Below, piece by piece: positions 43,521-44,848 of a DNA stretch of 44,848 bases. A program made the position numbers and the translations under genes. The DNA is taken from assembly GCA_012523135.1 (NCBI GenBank), contig JAAYJD010000230.1, positions 1 through 44,848 of the forward strand, given 5' to 3'. The notes under the pieces are model-generated. The model searched no databases, was not told the origin of the DNA, and worked only from the letters and a program-made list of their open reading frames with translations. How positions within the stretch are numbered: position 1 is the stretch's first letter; each line of letters begins with the position of its first letter. This stretch comes from Clostridiaceae bacterium. Lineage in GTDB: Bacteria; Bacillota; Clostridia; Saccharofermentanales; UBA5734.

Positions 43521-44848
43521 TCAACGCTGGGCAAACGCATTATACGCAGCGCAGAAGACGTACGGCTGGCGTTGACCGGCCGGTCCCTGGCGATTCTTCA
43601 AAATTTCCAGGCGAATCTGGTGCGGTGACGACAGCGTCCCTTCCGCCGGTTCCATCTGCAGGCTGACGATCACATCGCTGGCGTAGCTGTCGCGGATGAC
43701 GCCCGACAAGGCCAGGACCGGCAGATGGTGGCGGCGGCTGAACTGCATCAGGGTACGCACGGACTGGTCCTGCTGCTGAACATCGTTCAGTCCTTCTGTC
43801 TGGGGCAGAATATATTGCAGGCTGTCCAGAACCACAACAGGCCTGGAACCGCCTGCAGCCAGGCTTTCTAGGCGCAAAATCAGGTCGCTCAGAACCAGGG
43901 GCTGCAGTTGCTCGATGAATCGAATCCGACTGGCGTATGCCTGGTAGGCCTGGACGGCCCGTTCGAGAACCAGCGGCTGGTCAGGCTGGCCGAGCTGTGC
44001 CATGACCTGACGGCTGGTGCAGGCCTGGTCCTTGTTTTCGGTCGTGTCAAGCTCCAATGTCAGCCGGGACAGGCTTTTGACCAGGATTTCCCGGGCGGTC
44101 ATGTCCAGGCTGATCCAGCAAAGCTCATGCCCCTGGCGGGCGATGTGGTCGGCCATCTGCAACGCGAAACTGGTTTTGCCTTCGCCCGGTCTGGCGCACA
44201 GCAGGTAAACACCCGGGTACAATCCGCCGTCCAGCGCCGCATCCAGGGCGACAAAGCCGGTGTCCAGTGGTTTGTCGGTGAGATAACCGGCTACCAAATG
44301 CTGGAACTGCTCGGCCATGCTGAGCGCGGTATCGGCACGTGCGACAGCCGGTGGGGCTGACGGCAAAACAAGGGCCTTAGCCGTCGGAACATCCAATTCT
44401 TCCTCGCTTGTTTTTTCCGGCGTTAGGCTGACCGTTATGGCTGAGGAAGGAGCAACAGGTGCCGGAATGTCCGCAGGCTTCATGACCAACTTGGGTTGTT
44501 CCGGAGGAATTGGCGGAACGACAGTTGGCGGTGGAACAGGCGCCTTGGCAGCAGGAACCTCTATCTTTTCTTCAAACTTCTTTTCCGGCGTTGGGCTGAC
44601 CGGTTTGACCGGGGAGGGAACAATTGGTGCCGGAATATCCGCAGGCTTCATGACCGGCTTGGGTTGTTCCGGAGGCGTTGGCGGAACGACAGTGGGCGGT
44701 GGAACAGGAGCCTTGGCAGCAGGAACCTCTATCTTTTCTTCAAACTTCGTTTCCGGTATTGGGCTGATCGGTTTAGGTTTTTCCGCATGAGCTGGCGGAA
44801 CAGCAGCCGGTGGCGGAAGGGGCGGTTTAGCCGCGACTGGTGTGACAG
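43521..44848 (-). CDS. DnaB helicase C-terminal-domain-like RecA-fold ATPase with Pro-rich repetitive N-terminal region (start lies outside window)
   Basis: LLCARPGEGKTSFALQMADHIARQGHELCWISLDMTAREI (Walker A), PVVVLDSLQYILPQ (Walker B), RRHHLPVLALSGVIRD; frame stays open to 44848. Confidence 0.8.
   Translation of the reverse strand, partial: VTPVAAKPPLPPPAAVPPAHAEKPKPISPIPETKFEEKIEVPAAKAPVPPPTVVPPTPPEQPKPVMKPADIPAPIVPSPVKPVSPTPEKKFEEKIEVPAAKAPVPPPTVVPPIPPEQPKLVMKPADIPAPVAPSSAITVSLTPEKTSEEELDVPTAKALVLPSAPPAVARADTALSMAEQFQHLVAGYLTDKPLDTGFVALDAALDGGLYPGVYLLCARPGEGKTSFALQMADHIARQGHELCWISLDMTAREILVKSLSRLTLELDTTENKDQACTSRQVMAQLGQPDQPLVLERAVQAYQAYASRIRFIEQLQPLVLSDLILRLESLAAGGSRPVVVLDSLQYILPQTEGLNDVQQQDQSVRTLMQFSRRHHLPVLALSGVIRDSYASDVIVSLQMEPAEGTLSSPHQIRLEILKNRQGPAGQRQPYVFCAAYNAFAQR
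44365..44790 (-). repeat. 168-bp (56-aa) tandem Pro-rich coding repeat, about 2.5 units
   Basis: gccggaatgtccgcaggcttcatgacc at 44461 recurs as gccggaatatccgcaggcttcatgacc at 44629 (period 168); FEEKIEVPAAKAPVPPPTVVPP appears twice, with a third degenerate copy. Confidence 0.85.

Noticed and set aside
1-44848. tRNA genes, CRISPR arrays, integrases, toxin-antitoxin pairs or phage genes
   Set aside because: Looked through intergenic regions on both strands; no T-loop/anticodon pattern, spaced direct repeats, or relevant protein families were found.

Overview
This is a gene-dense, high-GC bacterial chromosomal window. The gene content (Dlt-like genes, DUF4358/MBOAT/DHHW genes, LplB/LplC-type permeases) suggests a Firmicutes/Clostridia-like host, but that is inference. 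I saw no tRNA, rRNA, CRISPR array, intact IS element or prophage. From left to right the window holds: (1) agmatinase (partial), carboxynorspermidine/carboxyspermidine dehydrogenase and decarboxylase; (2) a YeaQ/GlsB-type membrane protein, a PRC-barrel protein and a Y-family DNA polymerase preceded by a MITE-like inverted-repeat element; (3) an SGNH hydrolase, convergent with a minus-strand DUF4358 lipoprotein-MBOAT-DHHW set; (4) an Mrp/Mbh-like antiporter module in the order E-F-G-DUF4040-MbhE-B-C-D with no NuoL-like MrpA N-terminal subunit; (5) a UxaA-family dehydratase, a glycosylasparaginase-like Ntn-hydrolase and a NIPSNAP protein; (6) a probable operon of Ig-like/transglutaminase protein, Asp/Glu-type racemase, amino-acid adenylation enzyme, carrier protein, MBOAT and a DltD-like protein; (7) a HAD phosphatase, deoxyhypusine-synthase-like protein, PfkB/HldE-like kinase and ROK repressor operon, whose promoter spacer is filled by a 17-bp palindrome; (8) a GntR-LacI type regulator, DHDPS-family lyase, sugar-binding lipoprotein, two permeases and a GH38 alpha-mannosidase; (9) a lipoprotein with a structured leader, an EamA transporter, a UroD-family protein, a ferritin-like protein, an alpha/beta hydrolase and a MetH-activation-domain protein; (10) a DnaB-C-domain-like ATPase with 56-aa Pro-rich repeats, truncated by the window end. 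The best candidates for undescribed systems are (6) and (7). All family calls come from reading motifs; no database search was possible.
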